NCBI GenBank assembly: GCA_040386195.1
Contig: JAZKFV010000021.1
Span: 11,489-75,488, forward strand
Length of the DNA: 64,000 nucleotides
DNA from: JAJTCH01 sp040386195
GTDB taxonomy: Bacteria; Pseudomonadota; Alphaproteobacteria; Rickettsiales; UBA1997
Direction of reading: 5' to 3'
The notes beneath the pieces were generated by a model. It was given only the letters and a program-made list of their open reading frames with translations, was not told the origin of the DNA and did no database searches. This document shows positions 1-8,737 of this stretch, in pieces; within the stretch, counting starts at the first letter, position 1; each line of letters begins with the position of its first letter. The position numbers and the translations under genes are program-made.

Positions 1-2145
1 AGCACCAGTTTCGCCAGATCCTAATGTTTTTGGCGTATCAAAACCAACATAAACACCAGCAACCAAATCCGGAGAAAAGCCAACGAACCAAGAATCAATT
101 GAGTTGTTGGTTGTGCCGGTTTTGCCGCCGATAATTTTGCCAATTGATTTTGCTCGCGCTGAAGTTCCTCTTTGCACCACGCCCTCTAACATTGAGGTGA
201 TTTGATAGGCTGTGACCGGATCAATAATTCTTGGTCTGTCGTCAGATAAAGATGGAATAATTATGCCGCTGCCGCTGCCAAGCAAGCAATCCTCACAATT
301 TCTTTGATCTCTTTTATAGATAGTTTTGCCATCACGATCTTGAATTTTTTCAATAATCGCCGGACTAACTTTTTTGCCACCATTCACAATAATTGAATAG
401 GCGGTGACAATATTAGTAAGATTACTTTCAATTGATCCTAATACGCTAGAATAAATTGCTGGCGGATGAGCGTTGATTCCAAATCTGGAGATAACTTCGG
501 AAATTTTTTCTAAACCAACCTGATCAGCCATTTTAACGGTTGTAACGTTAATTGAATTTTCTAATCCAGTTCTAAGAGTGATCGGGCCATAATATTCACC
601 GGAATAATTAGTTGGTTGATATGGTGGCAAACCGCCGCCTTGATTAAGAGTGATTGGCTCATCAACAATTATTGATGCTGGAGTTAAGCCATTTTCAAGA
701 GCGGTGATATAACCAAAAGTTTTCATCACCGATCCTGGTTGTCTTTGGGCTTGAGTGGCACGGTTAAATTGATTCACCGCGTCAATATAACCACCCATCA
801 TTGCCAGAACCCTGCCGCTATGAGGATCCATCGCTAAAAAAGCGCCATTAACATTAGGAATTTGACGCAAATAATATTTGCCAGCTTTACCTTGAACTTC
901 CTCAACCATAATCACATCACCAACATTAAGAACATCGCTCGCTTTTTTGATTACCGGACCAAGGCTGCTAGTTCCTAAATGTTTTCTTGCCCATTTCATC
1001 TCACTTAAATCAATAACTCCCAAATCTCCACCAGCAATACCAATATTGGCGTTATTATTATTTACGCTCAAAACTACCGCCTTATCCCAACTATCTTTAT
1101 GAAGCTCTTTTATTTGAAAAGCGCTCAACTTTTCTATCCAATCAAGGTTAGAAATATTGCTGATTTTTCCAAGCGCGCCGCGATAACCGTGTTTGATATC
1201 GTAATTTTCAATGCCGGCTTGTAAAGCAACAGCGGCATATTTTTGTAGTTCAGGCTGTAAAGTGGTGCGCACCACAATGCCACTTTCAAAAACATTTGTT
1301 GAACCGTAAAGATTGGTTAATTCTTTTTTAACTGCATCAGAAAAAAACTCGGCTTTAAAAACCTCATCATCACCTTGTTCTTTTAGAATAATTGGTTTTG
1401 CCATTGCCGCTTCGCCCTCTTCTTTGGTAATGAAATGTTCTTCAACCATTCTGCCAATTACCCAATTTCTTCTTATCTTAGCTTTTTCAATGTTTTTGCG
1501 CGGATCTAATTTGGATGGAGCTTTAGGCAAGGTTGCTAAAAGCGCCATTTCTTCAATAGAAAGATCATCAATTGATTTATCAAAATAAGCCTGCGATGCA
1601 GCAGCAACGCCATATGATCCTGATCCTAAATAAATTTGATTTAAATAAAGTTCTAAAATCTCGTCTTTAGAAAAAGTTGCGGTCATTCGAAAAGCTAAAA
1701 TTGCCTCTTTGATTTTTCTTTGCAAAGTTTTTTCATTGGAAAGTAAAAAGTTTTTAACCACCTGTTGAGTAATGGTAGAAGCGCCTCCAGAAATTTGGTC
1801 GCCACTAACAACTGAAAAAACATTTTTGATTGCCGCACGAACAATTGCCAAAGGATCAATGCCGGAATGTTTATAAAAATTGCTATCTTCCGCTGCTAAA
1901 AATGCGTCAATTAAATGTTGAGGAATTGTTCCGATTGGAACAAAAATACGTTTTTCTTTGGAATATTCAGTGAGTAATTTGCCGTCGGCAGTATAAAGAC
2001 GAGTGGTGATTAATGGGCTATAAGATTTTAATTGTTCGTAATCCGGAAGGTTGCTGCTGTATTTTTTGACCATATAAAATCCGGCGCTGATGCCGAATAA
2101 CAACAAAGCAATTAAGCTTACCGCAATAATGTTTATGGTTTTCAT
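1..2145 (-). CDS. mrcA: Penicillin-binding protein 1A, partial (C-terminus off the left edge)
   Basis: Bifunctional murein synthase: an inner-membrane enzyme that polymerises lipid II (glycosyltransferase) and cross-links the peptides (transpeptidase). Translating the minus strand from the ATG at 2145 gives 715 codons open to base 1. A membrane anchor spans residues 4-26. The glycosyltransferase signature EDSNFYKHSGID lies at about 86-97 and a GGASTITQQ-type motif follows. The transpeptidase motifs are S472-V-M-K475, S-I-N in ENSINV, and K675-T-G. All catalytic motifs are inside the window, so only the C-terminal end is missing. The 3' neighbour is not visible; upstream is ccoS. Family assignment is firm; 1A rather than another class A PBP is inferred from the overall layout. 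Confidence 0.95.
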   Translation of the reverse strand, partial: MKTINIIAVSLIALLLFGISAGFYMVKKYSSNLPDYEQLKSYSPLITTRLYTADGKLLTEYSKEKRIFVPIGTIPQHLIDAFLAAEDSNFYKHSGIDPLAIVRAAIKNVFSVVSGDQISGGASTITQQVVKNFLLSNEKTLQRKIKEAILAFRMTATFSKDEILELYLNQIYLGSGSYGVAAASQAYFDKSIDDLSIEEMALLATLPKAPSKLDPRKNIEKAKIRRNWVIGRMVEEHFITKEEGEAAMAKPIILKEQGDDEVFKAEFFSDAVKKELTNLYGSTNVFESGIVVRTTLQPELQKYAAVALQAGIENYDIKHGYRGALGKISNISNLDWIEKLSAFQIKELHKDSWDKAVVLSVNNNNANIGIAGGDLGVIDLSEMKWARKHLGTSSLGPVIKKASDVLNVGDVIMVEEVQGKAGKYYLRQIPNVNGAFLAMDPHSGRVLAMMGGYIDAVNQFNRATQAQRQPGSVMKTFGYITALENGLTPASIIVDEPITLNQGGGLPPYQPTNYSGEYYGPITLRTGLENSINVTTVKMADQVGLEKISEVISRFGINAHPPAIYSSVLGSIESNLTNIVTAYSIIVNGGKKVSPAIIEKIQDRDGKTIYKRDQRNCEDCLLGSGSGIIIPSLSDDRPRIIDPVTAYQITSMLEGVVQRGTSARAKSIGKIIGGKTGTTNNSIDSWFVGFSPDLVAGVYVGFDTPKTLGSGETGA

Positions 2146-2214
2146 AAATTATGATTTTAAAACAGGCGAAGGAAATTAAGGGCGAAAGAATAATTATTTA
2201 GGAATAAAGATGCA

Positions 2215-2373
2215 CTAAGTAATTTTATCGTTTTTTTCATCATTAAATAAAATGCGATTTGCCGCACCTTCTAAATCTTCAAATTGTTTATTTTTTAACG
2301 ACCATAAAAACGCAAGCAATCCAACGGCACCGAGCAATAAAGCGATTGGAATCAAATATATCAAGACTGTCAT
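2215..2373 (-). CDS. ccoS: cbb3-type cytochrome oxidase assembly protein CcoS
   Basis: A 52-residue protein beginning MTVLIYLIPIALLLGAVGLL, with one N-terminal membrane segment (about residues 3-24) followed by a short charged tail containing QFEDLEGAANRILF. The family is 45-70 residues long and typically has a hydrophobic start, an aromatic W residue after the helix, and a D-[LM]-E-x-x-[AG]-x-R-[IL]-L-x-D stretch; all are seen here (FEDLEGAANRILFND). CcoS is needed for cofactor maturation of high-affinity cbb3 oxidase. It is normally next to ccoI/ccoG, but here it sits 69 bases upstream of the PBP1A gene, with no other cco gene in view. Start is the ATG at 2373. Confidence 0.85.
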   Translation of the reverse strand: MTVLIYLIPIALLLGAVGLLAFLWSLKNKQFEDLEGAANRILFNDEKNDKIT

Positions 2374-2599
2374 TTATTTTAAGATTTAAACATTTTAGAA
2401 TAAGCCCAATTTAATCAAGAACTGATATTATGACACTAAAATCCAAATGGTATATTTTTCATTTAATCGTCAAATCAGCGGATTGTCACTTTTATTAGAA
2501 ATTATTGATGTAGTTGCAATTCTTAATGCTCTTAGGTTAATCTGGAAAAAAGATTTTAACTCGGATATTAAAGACTAAATTTTTCATAAGCTTTCAAAA

Positions 2600-3037
2600 A
2601 TGTATAAAATATTTCATAACAACATCAAACATTTTTCATTAATCATCGGCTATTTAAATCTGCTGCGCTCCTTTTATTACAGCTCTGCTGAAGGTAATAC
2701 TGAAGATAAAAGTTATATTATTGCCGATAAAATGATTGAGCGATTCAAGAATTTTTGTAAAAAAACCATTAAAGAAATTGAGAAACTTATTGAAGATCCA
2801 TCTTTAACAACAAGTCTTAATACTAAAGATTTAAAGGAAATAGTGAAATTGATGAACTCTCTTGCCAAGCCGGCTAGTCAGGGTTTGATTCAAGAAATTG
2901 GAGATTCAATTTTACAAATAGAAAAATTTATTGATTTTTTGCTTAATGATTTTCCTGAAAAAACTATTAATCAAGTCGATTTAAGAGCGATAAAAACTAC
3001 AGTTAAAGTTTTTAAATATCAGATTTATTTGTGCTAA
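2600..3037 (+). CDS. Hypothetical protein, mostly alpha-helical
   Basis: A 145-residue reading frame I do not recognise. After a short aromatic N-terminus (YKIFHNNIKHF) comes a Lys/Glu-rich, probably helical body (KMIERFKNFCKKTIKEIEKL and similar), with no signal peptide and no known catalytic motif. It stands alone: 226 bases of apparently empty DNA precede it after ccoS, and secG begins 97 bases downstream on the same strand. Amino-acid composition matches the neighbouring genes, which supports real coding, but no ribosome-binding site is obvious. A genus-specific protein is the likeliest explanation. Confidence 0.6.
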   Translation: MYKIFHNNIKHFSLIIGYLNLLRSFYYSSAEGNTEDKSYIIADKMIERFKNFCKKTIKEIEKLIEDPSLTTSLNTKDLKEIVKLMNSLAKPASQGLIQEIGDSILQIEKFIDFLLNDFPEKTINQVDLRAIKTTVKVFKYQIYLC

Positions 3038-3133
3038 GTTTTCTAAAAATTTAGCTGTTCTAAAAAATTACTTGAGAGATTAGTTTTTATAAATTAATCT
3101 GCGCGGCTCTTAACAATCTTCAATTCAAAATCA

Positions 3134-3478
3134 ATGGAAAGTTTACAAGTCTTTTTGCTAATAATGCAGGTTGTAATTGCTGTAGTAATGATCTTTTTAG
3201 TTCTTATTCAAAAATCTGATGGCGATTCTCTAAGCGGAATTGGCGGCGGTTCTGGTGGTTTGAATTCTGTTATGTCTTCCAAATCTTCAGCCAATTTTTT
3301 AACCAAAGCAACAATGACTTTAGTAGCATTTTTTATGCTCAATTGTTTAGTTTTGGCATTAATTTCTTCCAAAATTAACAAATCAAACACGTTGGAAATT
3401 GATAAAATTCTTGAACAGCAAAAAACTCAAGAACCAGCTCCAGCAGCAAATTCCGATTCAACTTCTCCAACTAAATAA
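3134..3478 (+). CDS. secG: Preprotein translocase subunit SecG
   Basis: Auxiliary inner-membrane subunit of the SecYEG channel. The protein is 114 residues with two membrane segments (about 4-24 and 55-77). Between them is the family's Gly/Ser-rich cytoplasmic loop (LSGIGGGSGG, then SSKSSANFLTKAT); the FLTKAT stretch is typical. The C-terminal tail is Pro/Ala/Ser-rich and disordered. It is followed after 8 bases by gcvT, so co-transcription is likely, though there is no functional link. Confidence 0.95.
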   Translation: MESLQVFLLIMQVVIAVVMIFLVLIQKSDGDSLSGIGGGSGGLNSVMSSKSSANFLTKATMTLVAFFMLNCLVLALISSKINKSNTLEIDKILEQQKTQEPAPAANSDSTSPTK

Positions 3479-3486
3479 ATTTTAAA

Positions 3487-4587
3487 ATGAAAATCACAGC
3501 TTTAAACCAAACTCACCGCAATCAAGGCGCAAAAATGGTTGAGTTTGCTGGTTATGATATGCCGGTTCAATATTCAGAAGGAATGCTCAAAGAACATGAA
3601 TGGGTAAGAAGCGGTGCTGTTGGTTTGTTTGATGTTTCTCATATGGGGCAAGTTATTTTAGAAGGTCAAAATGTTGCTGAATTTTTATCGCACATCACCC
3701 CAACTTCCTTTGTTAATATTCCTAATTTTCTAGCCAAATACACAGTTCTAACCAATGAAAACGGTGGGATTATTGATGATCTAATCATCACTCGTTTGAC
3801 TGAAAACAAATTCTTCGTGGTTATTAACGCTGGTTGCAAGGAAAAAGATATTGCTTGGATTAAACAAAATCTTCCTGCCAATATCAGATTTACTGAACTT
3901 GCCGAACGATCTTTAATTGCGGTTCAAGGCGCTCAAGCAGAAACAATTTTGCAAACTCTTATTGCCGATAAAAATCTAGCTGATTTACCTTATATGAATA
4001 TGGGCGAATTCAAATTAAAAACTGGTGAAGAAGTTTATATCAGCAGAACTGGTTACACTGGCGAAGATGGTTTTGAAGTTAGTATTGAAAATGAAAAAGC
4101 TGCTTCTTTTTGGTTAAAACTTTGTGAAAACAATTCAGTAAAACCAATCGGTCTTGGCGCTCGCGATTCACTTCGCTTAGAAATGGGCTATCCATTATAT
4201 GGTCACGATTTGGATGAAGAAACTTCTCCAGTTGAAGCTGCACTTTCTTGGGTTATTACCAAAGAACACAGCGGTTTCATTGGCTCTGCAAGAGTTTTGA
4301 ATGAAAAAGCTAACGGCATTAAAAGAAAAAGAATGGGCGTTAAACTGCTTGATCGTGGCATTGCTAGAGAAAATAGTGAAATCAGAAAAGATGGCAAAAA
4401 AATTGGCGTTTTAACTAGCGGCGGTTTTTCACCAAATTTAAAAGTTTCTATCGGGCAGGGTTACATTGACTCTAACTTTGCTAAAGCTGACGAATTAGTT
4501 ACAGTTGTTGTTAGAGACCGAGAAATTCCAGCCATTGTTTGTTCACCAGTTTTTGTTGCTGCAAAAACTAAATCTGTTAAAAAATAA
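3487..4587 (+). CDS. gcvT: Glycine cleavage system T protein (aminomethyltransferase)
   Basis: Transfers the methylene group from aminomethyl-lipoyl-GcvH to tetrahydrofolate, releasing ammonia, in one-carbon metabolism. The 366-residue length is normal. The N-terminal folate-binding domain has AGYDMPVQY, GLFDVSHMGQ and the key acidic pair in NENGGIIDDLI (D97/D98). The C-terminal barrel domain (about 275-360) includes GVLTSGGFSPNL and IGQGYI. It lies between secG (8 bases upstream) and gcvH (24 bases downstream). The P-protein genes gcvPA/gcvPB are not in this window, so the pathway must be completed elsewhere. Confidence 0.97.
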   Translation: MKITALNQTHRNQGAKMVEFAGYDMPVQYSEGMLKEHEWVRSGAVGLFDVSHMGQVILEGQNVAEFLSHITPTSFVNIPNFLAKYTVLTNENGGIIDDLIITRLTENKFFVVINAGCKEKDIAWIKQNLPANIRFTELAERSLIAVQGAQAETILQTLIADKNLADLPYMNMGEFKLKTGEEVYISRTGYTGEDGFEVSIENEKAASFWLKLCENNSVKPIGLGARDSLRLEMGYPLYGHDLDEETSPVEAALSWVITKEHSGFIGSARVLNEKANGIKRKRMGVKLLDRGIARENSEIRKDGKKIGVLTSGGFSPNLKVSIGQGYIDSNFAKADELVTVVVRDREIPAIVCSPVFVAAKTKSVKK

Positions 4588-4611
4588 TTACTAACCTTAA
4601 TCAATTAAATT

Positions 4612-4986
4612 ATGACTATGAAATATACTAAAGATCACGAATGGATAAAAGTTGAAGGCGATATCGCCACAATGGGAATCACTCAGCACGCCGCAGATGC
4701 GCTCGGTGAGTTAGTTTATGTTGAATTGCCAAAAGTTGGTAACAAATATAACAAGGGTGATGCTGCTGTGGTGGTTGAATCTTCTAAATCAGCTAGTGAT
4801 GTCTACACTCCAGTTTCTGGTGAAATTGTGGCTATTAATGATTCTCTAGTTTCAACTCCTGAAAATGTTAATAACGATACTTACGGAAATGGTTGGTTAG
4901 TTAAAATCAAAATTTCTAATCCTGCGGATCTTGATGACGCAATGGATGAAGGCGATTATCAAAAATTCTTATCAGAAAATAATTAG
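4612..4986 (+). CDS. gcvH: Glycine cleavage system H protein (lipoyl carrier)
   Basis: Lipoylated shuttle protein of the glycine cleavage system. It has 124 residues. The lipoyl site is K59 in VVVESSKSASDVYTP, and the family signature ITQHAADALGELVYVELP is intact. The start could also be the second ATG two codons downstream (MKYTKDHEW), which matches homologues slightly better. It is the last gene of the gcvT-gcvH pair. A degenerate half of the window's TGTC(A/G)TCCT repeat lies right behind its stop codon, where gcvP might have been expected. Confidence 0.97.
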   Translation: MTMKYTKDHEWIKVEGDIATMGITQHAADALGELVYVELPKVGNKYNKGDAAVVVESSKSASDVYTPVSGEIVAINDSLVSTPENVNNDTYGNGWLVKIKISNPADLDDAMDEGDYQKFLSENN

Positions 4987-4996
4987 CAACCAAAAG

Positions 4997-5024
4997 TGTC
5001 GTCCTGAGTGCATTGAAGGATCTC
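4997..5024. repeat. Degenerate half-copy of the TGTCATCCT palindromic repeat
   Basis: The sequence begins TGTCGTCCTGAGTGCATTGA and ends in GGATCTC, matching one arm of the elements at 29932, 32957 and 63936 with several changes. No matching second arm follows, so this looks like a decayed or truncated copy between gcvH and the carboxypeptidase gene. Confidence 0.7.
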
Positions 5025-5064
5025 ACCGGATACTTCTTTTGCGCTCAATATGGCAATTTAACTT

Positions 5065-5883
5065 ATGACTAAAAATATTTTTCAAATCCTCGCAAAAATC
5101 TTTGTCTTCCTTACAATCAGCTCATCTGCCTTCGCCAAAGAATGTAATCTAAATTATTCAGCTTTGGTTTTTAATCCAAAAAATGGTGATGTGTTTTTTG
5201 AAAAACAATCCGATCAAATAATTTATCCCGCCTCCTTAACTAAATTAATGACGATTTATCTAACCTTCGAAGCGATTAAAGAAAAGAAAATCAACTTACA
5301 AGATGAGTTATATGTTTCTAGTCGTGCGGCTTCTACTTCTAAAATCAACAAAACCAATACACTCAACTTAGAAATTGGTGATAAAATTTCTGTTGAACAG
5401 GCAATTACAGGTTCATTAGTCAAATCATTTAATGAACTTACCGTTCTTTTATCAGAAGCAATCTCTGATAATGAGTGGCAATTTGCCCGTGATATGAATG
5501 CTAAAGCTCAGGAGCTGGGAATGTTTAATACTAACTTTCGTAATGCCAGCGGACTTCACAACCAAGGTCAATTCACCAGCGATGATGATTTGGCAAAATT
5601 GGTTTTAGCAATTAGAAAAAACTTTCCAGAATATTATCATTATTTTTCTCTCAAACAATTTACTTACAACCACACAAAATATCCGAGTCATAATAATATT
5701 TTGCTAAAATATAAAGGCGCTGACGGTATGAAAACTGGCTTTACTAATGCTGCCGGATTCAATCTAATCGCCTCAGCTAAACGTGAAGGACGACAAGTAG
5801 TTTCAATTGTCACTGGCTGTGATTCTGTTCAAAAAAGAGATGATTTAACTAAAAAATTACTAGATAAAGCATTTGCAAATTAA
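5065..5883 (+). CDS. dacA: D-alanyl-D-alanine carboxypeptidase, S11 family (short form)
   Basis: Periplasmic serine peptidase that trims the terminal D-Ala of murein pentapeptides. A signal peptide (residues 1-24, ending SSSAFA) is followed by the three active-site motifs of the family: S57-L-T-K60, S121-F-N123 and K223-T-G225. At 272 residues it lacks the extra C-terminal beta domain and amphipathic anchor of PBP5-like enzymes, so it is probably soluble in the periplasm. It is a single gene upstream of the sdh cluster. The dacA symbol denotes the family; orthology to a specific E. coli paralogue is not implied. Confidence 0.92.
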   Translation: MTKNIFQILAKIFVFLTISSSAFAKECNLNYSALVFNPKNGDVFFEKQSDQIIYPASLTKLMTIYLTFEAIKEKKINLQDELYVSSRAASTSKINKTNTLNLEIGDKISVEQAITGSLVKSFNELTVLLSEAISDNEWQFARDMNAKAQELGMFNTNFRNASGLHNQGQFTSDDDLAKLVLAIRKNFPEYYHYFSLKQFTYNHTKYPSHNNILLKYKGADGMKTGFTNAAGFNLIASAKREGRQVVSIVTGCDSVQKRDDLTKKLLDKAFAN

Positions 5884-5909
5884 AACAATTTTTCACTTTA
5901 AAAATTGTT
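5884..5909 (+). terminator. AT-rich hairpin after the carboxypeptidase gene
   Basis: A 10-bp perfect stem (AACAATTTTT / AAAAATTGTT) with a 6-base loop starts directly after the stop codon. It has no GC clamp and no long T-run after it, so it may be a weak terminator or an mRNA 3' end stabiliser. Confidence 0.4.
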
Positions 5910-5991
5910 GTAATAATCAGATATTCACTTTATTCTCACTGGCGTTTTAAGACCTTTCACAAAAACAATCACAACACAATTTTCGACAGAA

Positions 5992-6396
5992 ATGAATTCA
6001 AAAAATCGTCCCTTATCGCCACATATTCAAATCTATAAACCGCAAATCAGCTCTTTCACTTCAATTCTTCACCGCGCTACTGGTATATTTTTATATATCG
6101 GCGTTGTCGTAATTTGTTGGGCAATTGTTCATTATGCTTATCAGGTAGAAATTCTTGTTGATGGCGAAATAGAAGAAAAAGCCTGCGATTGCTGGTTAAA
6201 ATATTCAGTTTATGCCGCAGTTTTAATGTGGTCATTTTCACTATATTATCATATGTGCAACGGCATCAGGCATTTATTCTGGGATATCGGCAAAGGCTTT
6301 GATAAAAAAATTGCCACTCGCAACGGAATATTGGTTTTAATTATTTCCGCGTTAATGACCATCGCCAGCGCTTATTATGTTTTCTTTTTCGTTTAA
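5992..6396 (+). CDS. sdhC: Succinate dehydrogenase cytochrome b556 subunit
   Basis: Membrane anchor of respiratory complex II that binds haem b and ubiquinone. It has 134 residues and three membrane segments. RPLSPHIQIY and SILHRATGIFLY at the N-terminus are the family hallmark of the quinone site. YYHMCNGIRHLFWD in the second helix carries the axial haem histidine. It opens the sdhC-sdhD-sdhA-(cupin)-sdhB run; sdhD follows after 18 bases. Confidence 0.96.
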   Translation: MNSKNRPLSPHIQIYKPQISSFTSILHRATGIFLYIGVVVICWAIVHYAYQVEILVDGEIEEKACDCWLKYSVYAAVLMWSFSLYYHMCNGIRHLFWDIGKGFDKKIATRNGILVLIISALMTIASAYYVFFFV

Positions 6397-6414
6397 ATTA
6401 AATTCATCAACATT

Positions 6415-6768
6415 ATGAAGATTGCTCCTTCTACTAAAACCGGCTCTCATTCTTGGTTAATGCAAAGAATTTCTGCTTTAGCGCTAATTCCATTGATTAT
6501 CTGGCTAGTGCTGTCAGTAATGCAAATCATTGCTAATCCAGTCAATTTAATGCCAATTTTTTTCGCTTATCCGTTTAACGCTTTTATGGGAATTTTGTTT
6601 GTAATTTTTTCCTTATATCACGGCAGCTTAGGAATGAAGGAAGTTATCGAAGATTACGTTCCCAGCAAAATCAAAAAGCATTTTTATATTATTCTTATTA
6701 ACTTTCTTTCAATCCTCACTGCCACTGCAGTAGTAGTAGCGATTTTAAGATTGCATTTGGTAGGATAA
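6415..6768 (+). CDS. sdhD: Succinate dehydrogenase membrane anchor subunit SdhD
   Basis: Second membrane anchor of complex II. It has 117 residues with three hydrophobic segments (about 20-40, 50-72 and 88-112). The N-terminal SHSWLMQRISALALIPL is the characteristic SdhD opening, and SLYHGSLGMKEVIEDYV carries the conserved haem/quinone-side histidine. It follows sdhC closely. Two strong hairpins separate it from sdhA, so the relative abundance of anchor and catalytic subunits may be tuned there. Confidence 0.93.
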   Translation: MKIAPSTKTGSHSWLMQRISALALIPLIIWLVLSVMQIIANPVNLMPIFFAYPFNAFMGILFVIFSLYHGSLGMKEVIEDYVPSKIKKHFYIILINFLSILTATAVVVAILRLHLVG

Positions 6769-6777
6769 AAGCGTTAA

Positions 6778-6832
6778 AAAAACAGCGAACAGCTGTTTTT
6801 AGCTTTTATGAGAAAAATCTACGATTTTTCTC
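6778..6832. repeat. Two consecutive perfect hairpins between sdhD and sdhA
   Basis: Hairpin 1: AAAAACAGC (6778-6786), 5-base loop, GCTGTTTTT (6792-6800). Because it ends in five Ts it could act as a weak intrinsic terminator or attenuator. Hairpin 2: GAGAAAAATC (6810-6819), loop TAC, GATTTTTCTC (6823-6832). The remaining 87 bases up to sdhA contain GC-richer, CGA-rich sequence unlike the surroundings and no gene. Confidence 0.7.
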
Positions 6833-6919
6833 GGGCGCGAGTCGTCTTCGAGCATAAGCGAGAAAAGCGACGAAGCGTTGATTCACAAAACAAAAACTAT
6901 TTAAAAATCTAAACTCAAA

Positions 6920-8719
6920 ATGACCAAAAACAAAATTGCTAATTACCAAATCACCGATCACGAATTTGACGTCCTAGTTGTTGGCGCTGGCGGCGCTGGT
7001 CTTCGCGCCACATTCGGTATGGCACAAAAAGGCCTAAATACCGCTTGCATTTCTAAAGTTTTCCCAACCAGATCACACACAGTTGCTGCTCAAGGCGGAA
7101 TTTCTGCGGCACTAGGAAATATGGGTGAAGACGATTGGAGATGGCATATGTATGATACCGTCAAAGGTTCGGATTGGCTTGGAGATCAAGATGCGATTGA
7201 ATATATGTGCAAAGAAGCACCTGATGCAATTATTGAGCTTGAACATTACGGCGTTCCATTTTCCAGAACCAAAGATGGAAAAATCTATCAACGTCCTTTT
7301 GGCGGAATGACCAAAGAATTCGGAGAAGGTGGCGCTGCTCAACGCACTTGCGCTGCAGCTGATCGAACTGGTCACGCAATTCTTCACACTCTTTATCAGC
7401 AATCTTTAAAACATAATGCTCAATTTTTTATTGAATATTTCGCGCTTGATTTAATTATGATTGACGGAGTTTGCCGTGGCGTGATTGCTTTATCAATGGT
7501 TGATGGAACAATTCATCGTTTCAAAGCGCATATTGTTGTGTTAGCAACTGGCGGTTATGGTCGCGCTTATTTTTCTGCCACATCGGCGCACACTTGCACC
7601 GGAGATGGTAATGCTATGGTTCTTCGCGCTGGCTTACCTTTACAAGATATGGAATTCGTTCAATTTCACCCAACTGGTATTTATGGCGCCGGCTGCTTGA
7701 TTACTGAAGGCGCTAGAGGTGAGGGTGGATATTTGGTAAATTCTGAAGGTGAAAGATTTATGGAAAGATATGCGCCATCAGCTAAAGATCTAGCTTCACG
7801 CGATGTTGTTTCTCGGGCAATGACTATGGAAATCAACGCCGGACGTGGTGTTGGTGAGCATAAAGATCACATCTATCTACATCTTGATCATTTAGATCCA
7901 AAAACTCTTCACGAAAAACTTCCAGGCATTTCTGAAAGCGCTAAAATTTTTGCCGGCGTTGATGTGACCAAACAACCAATTCCAGTTCTGCCAACTGTTC
8001 ACTATAATATGGGCGGCATTCCAACTAATTATAAAGGTGAAGTTGTTAATCTAAAAAATGGCAAATTAGAAATTGTTTCAGGCTTGATGGCAATTGGTGA
8101 AGCAGCTTGCGTTTCGGTTCACGGCGCTAATCGCTTGGGATCAAACTCACTTTTGGATTTAGTAGTATTTGGCAGAGCCGCAGCAATTCAAGCGCGCAAG
8201 CTGGTAGAACCAAAAACCCCTCATCAAGATTTTGCCAATAATGTTGGTGAAAATGCTATTAACAGATTAGAAAAAATTCGCACCTCAAAAGGCAAATTGC
8301 CAACCTCTAAAATCAGGCTGGATATGCAAAAATGTATGCAAAACCACGCCGCAGTATTCAGAACCGAAAAGGTTTTGGAAGAAGGTAAAGATAAAATTCT
8401 TGAGATTTACAAATCATTTGAAGATCTGGGAATTTCTGATCGCGGATTGGTTTGGAATAGTGATTTGATTGAGGCTTTAGAACTTGATAATCTAAGATCT
8501 CAAGCCATCGTCACTATGAACTCGGCTTTAAATAGAAAAGAAAGCCGCGGCGCCCATGCTCGCGATGATTATAAAGATCGCGATGATGAAAATTGGTTGA
8601 AGCACACCATTGTTTGGTTAGATGAAAGTGGCGAAACTAAAATTGATTATCGCGAAGTAATATTGAAGCCTTTAACTAACGAGGTGCAAAGCTTTCCACC
8701 AAAAAAACGTGTTTATTAA
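6920..8719 (+). CDS. sdhA: Succinate dehydrogenase flavoprotein subunit
   Basis: Catalytic subunit that oxidises succinate to fumarate with covalently bound FAD, on the cytoplasmic face of the membrane. It has 599 residues, the usual length. The dinucleotide-binding motif VVGAGGAGLRA is at 20-30. The FAD-linking His is H53 in TRSHTVAAQGG. Substrate-site motifs include QFHPTGIYGAG and RGEGGYLVNSEGERFM. The C-terminal domain with ESRGAHARDDYKDRDD is present. It is separated from sdhB by a cupin gene, an unusual interruption. Confidence 0.98.
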   Translation: MTKNKIANYQITDHEFDVLVVGAGGAGLRATFGMAQKGLNTACISKVFPTRSHTVAAQGGISAALGNMGEDDWRWHMYDTVKGSDWLGDQDAIEYMCKEAPDAIIELEHYGVPFSRTKDGKIYQRPFGGMTKEFGEGGAAQRTCAAADRTGHAILHTLYQQSLKHNAQFFIEYFALDLIMIDGVCRGVIALSMVDGTIHRFKAHIVVLATGGYGRAYFSATSAHTCTGDGNAMVLRAGLPLQDMEFVQFHPTGIYGAGCLITEGARGEGGYLVNSEGERFMERYAPSAKDLASRDVVSRAMTMEINAGRGVGEHKDHIYLHLDHLDPKTLHEKLPGISESAKIFAGVDVTKQPIPVLPTVHYNMGGIPTNYKGEVVNLKNGKLEIVSGLMAIGEAACVSVHGANRLGSNSLLDLVVFGRAAAIQARKLVEPKTPHQDFANNVGENAINRLEKIRTSKGKLPTSKIRLDMQKCMQNHAAVFRTEKVLEEGKDKILEIYKSFEDLGISDRGLVWNSDLIEALELDNLRSQAIVTMNSALNRKESRGAHARDDYKDRDDENWLKHTIVWLDESGETKIDYREVILKPLTNEVQSFPPKKRVY

Positions 8720-8737
8720 AAAATAATAAATGTTCAT

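Noticed and set aside
1313..1588. Plus-strand frame of 91 codons at the left end
   Set aside because: It is a shadow of the PBP1A gene on the minus strand.
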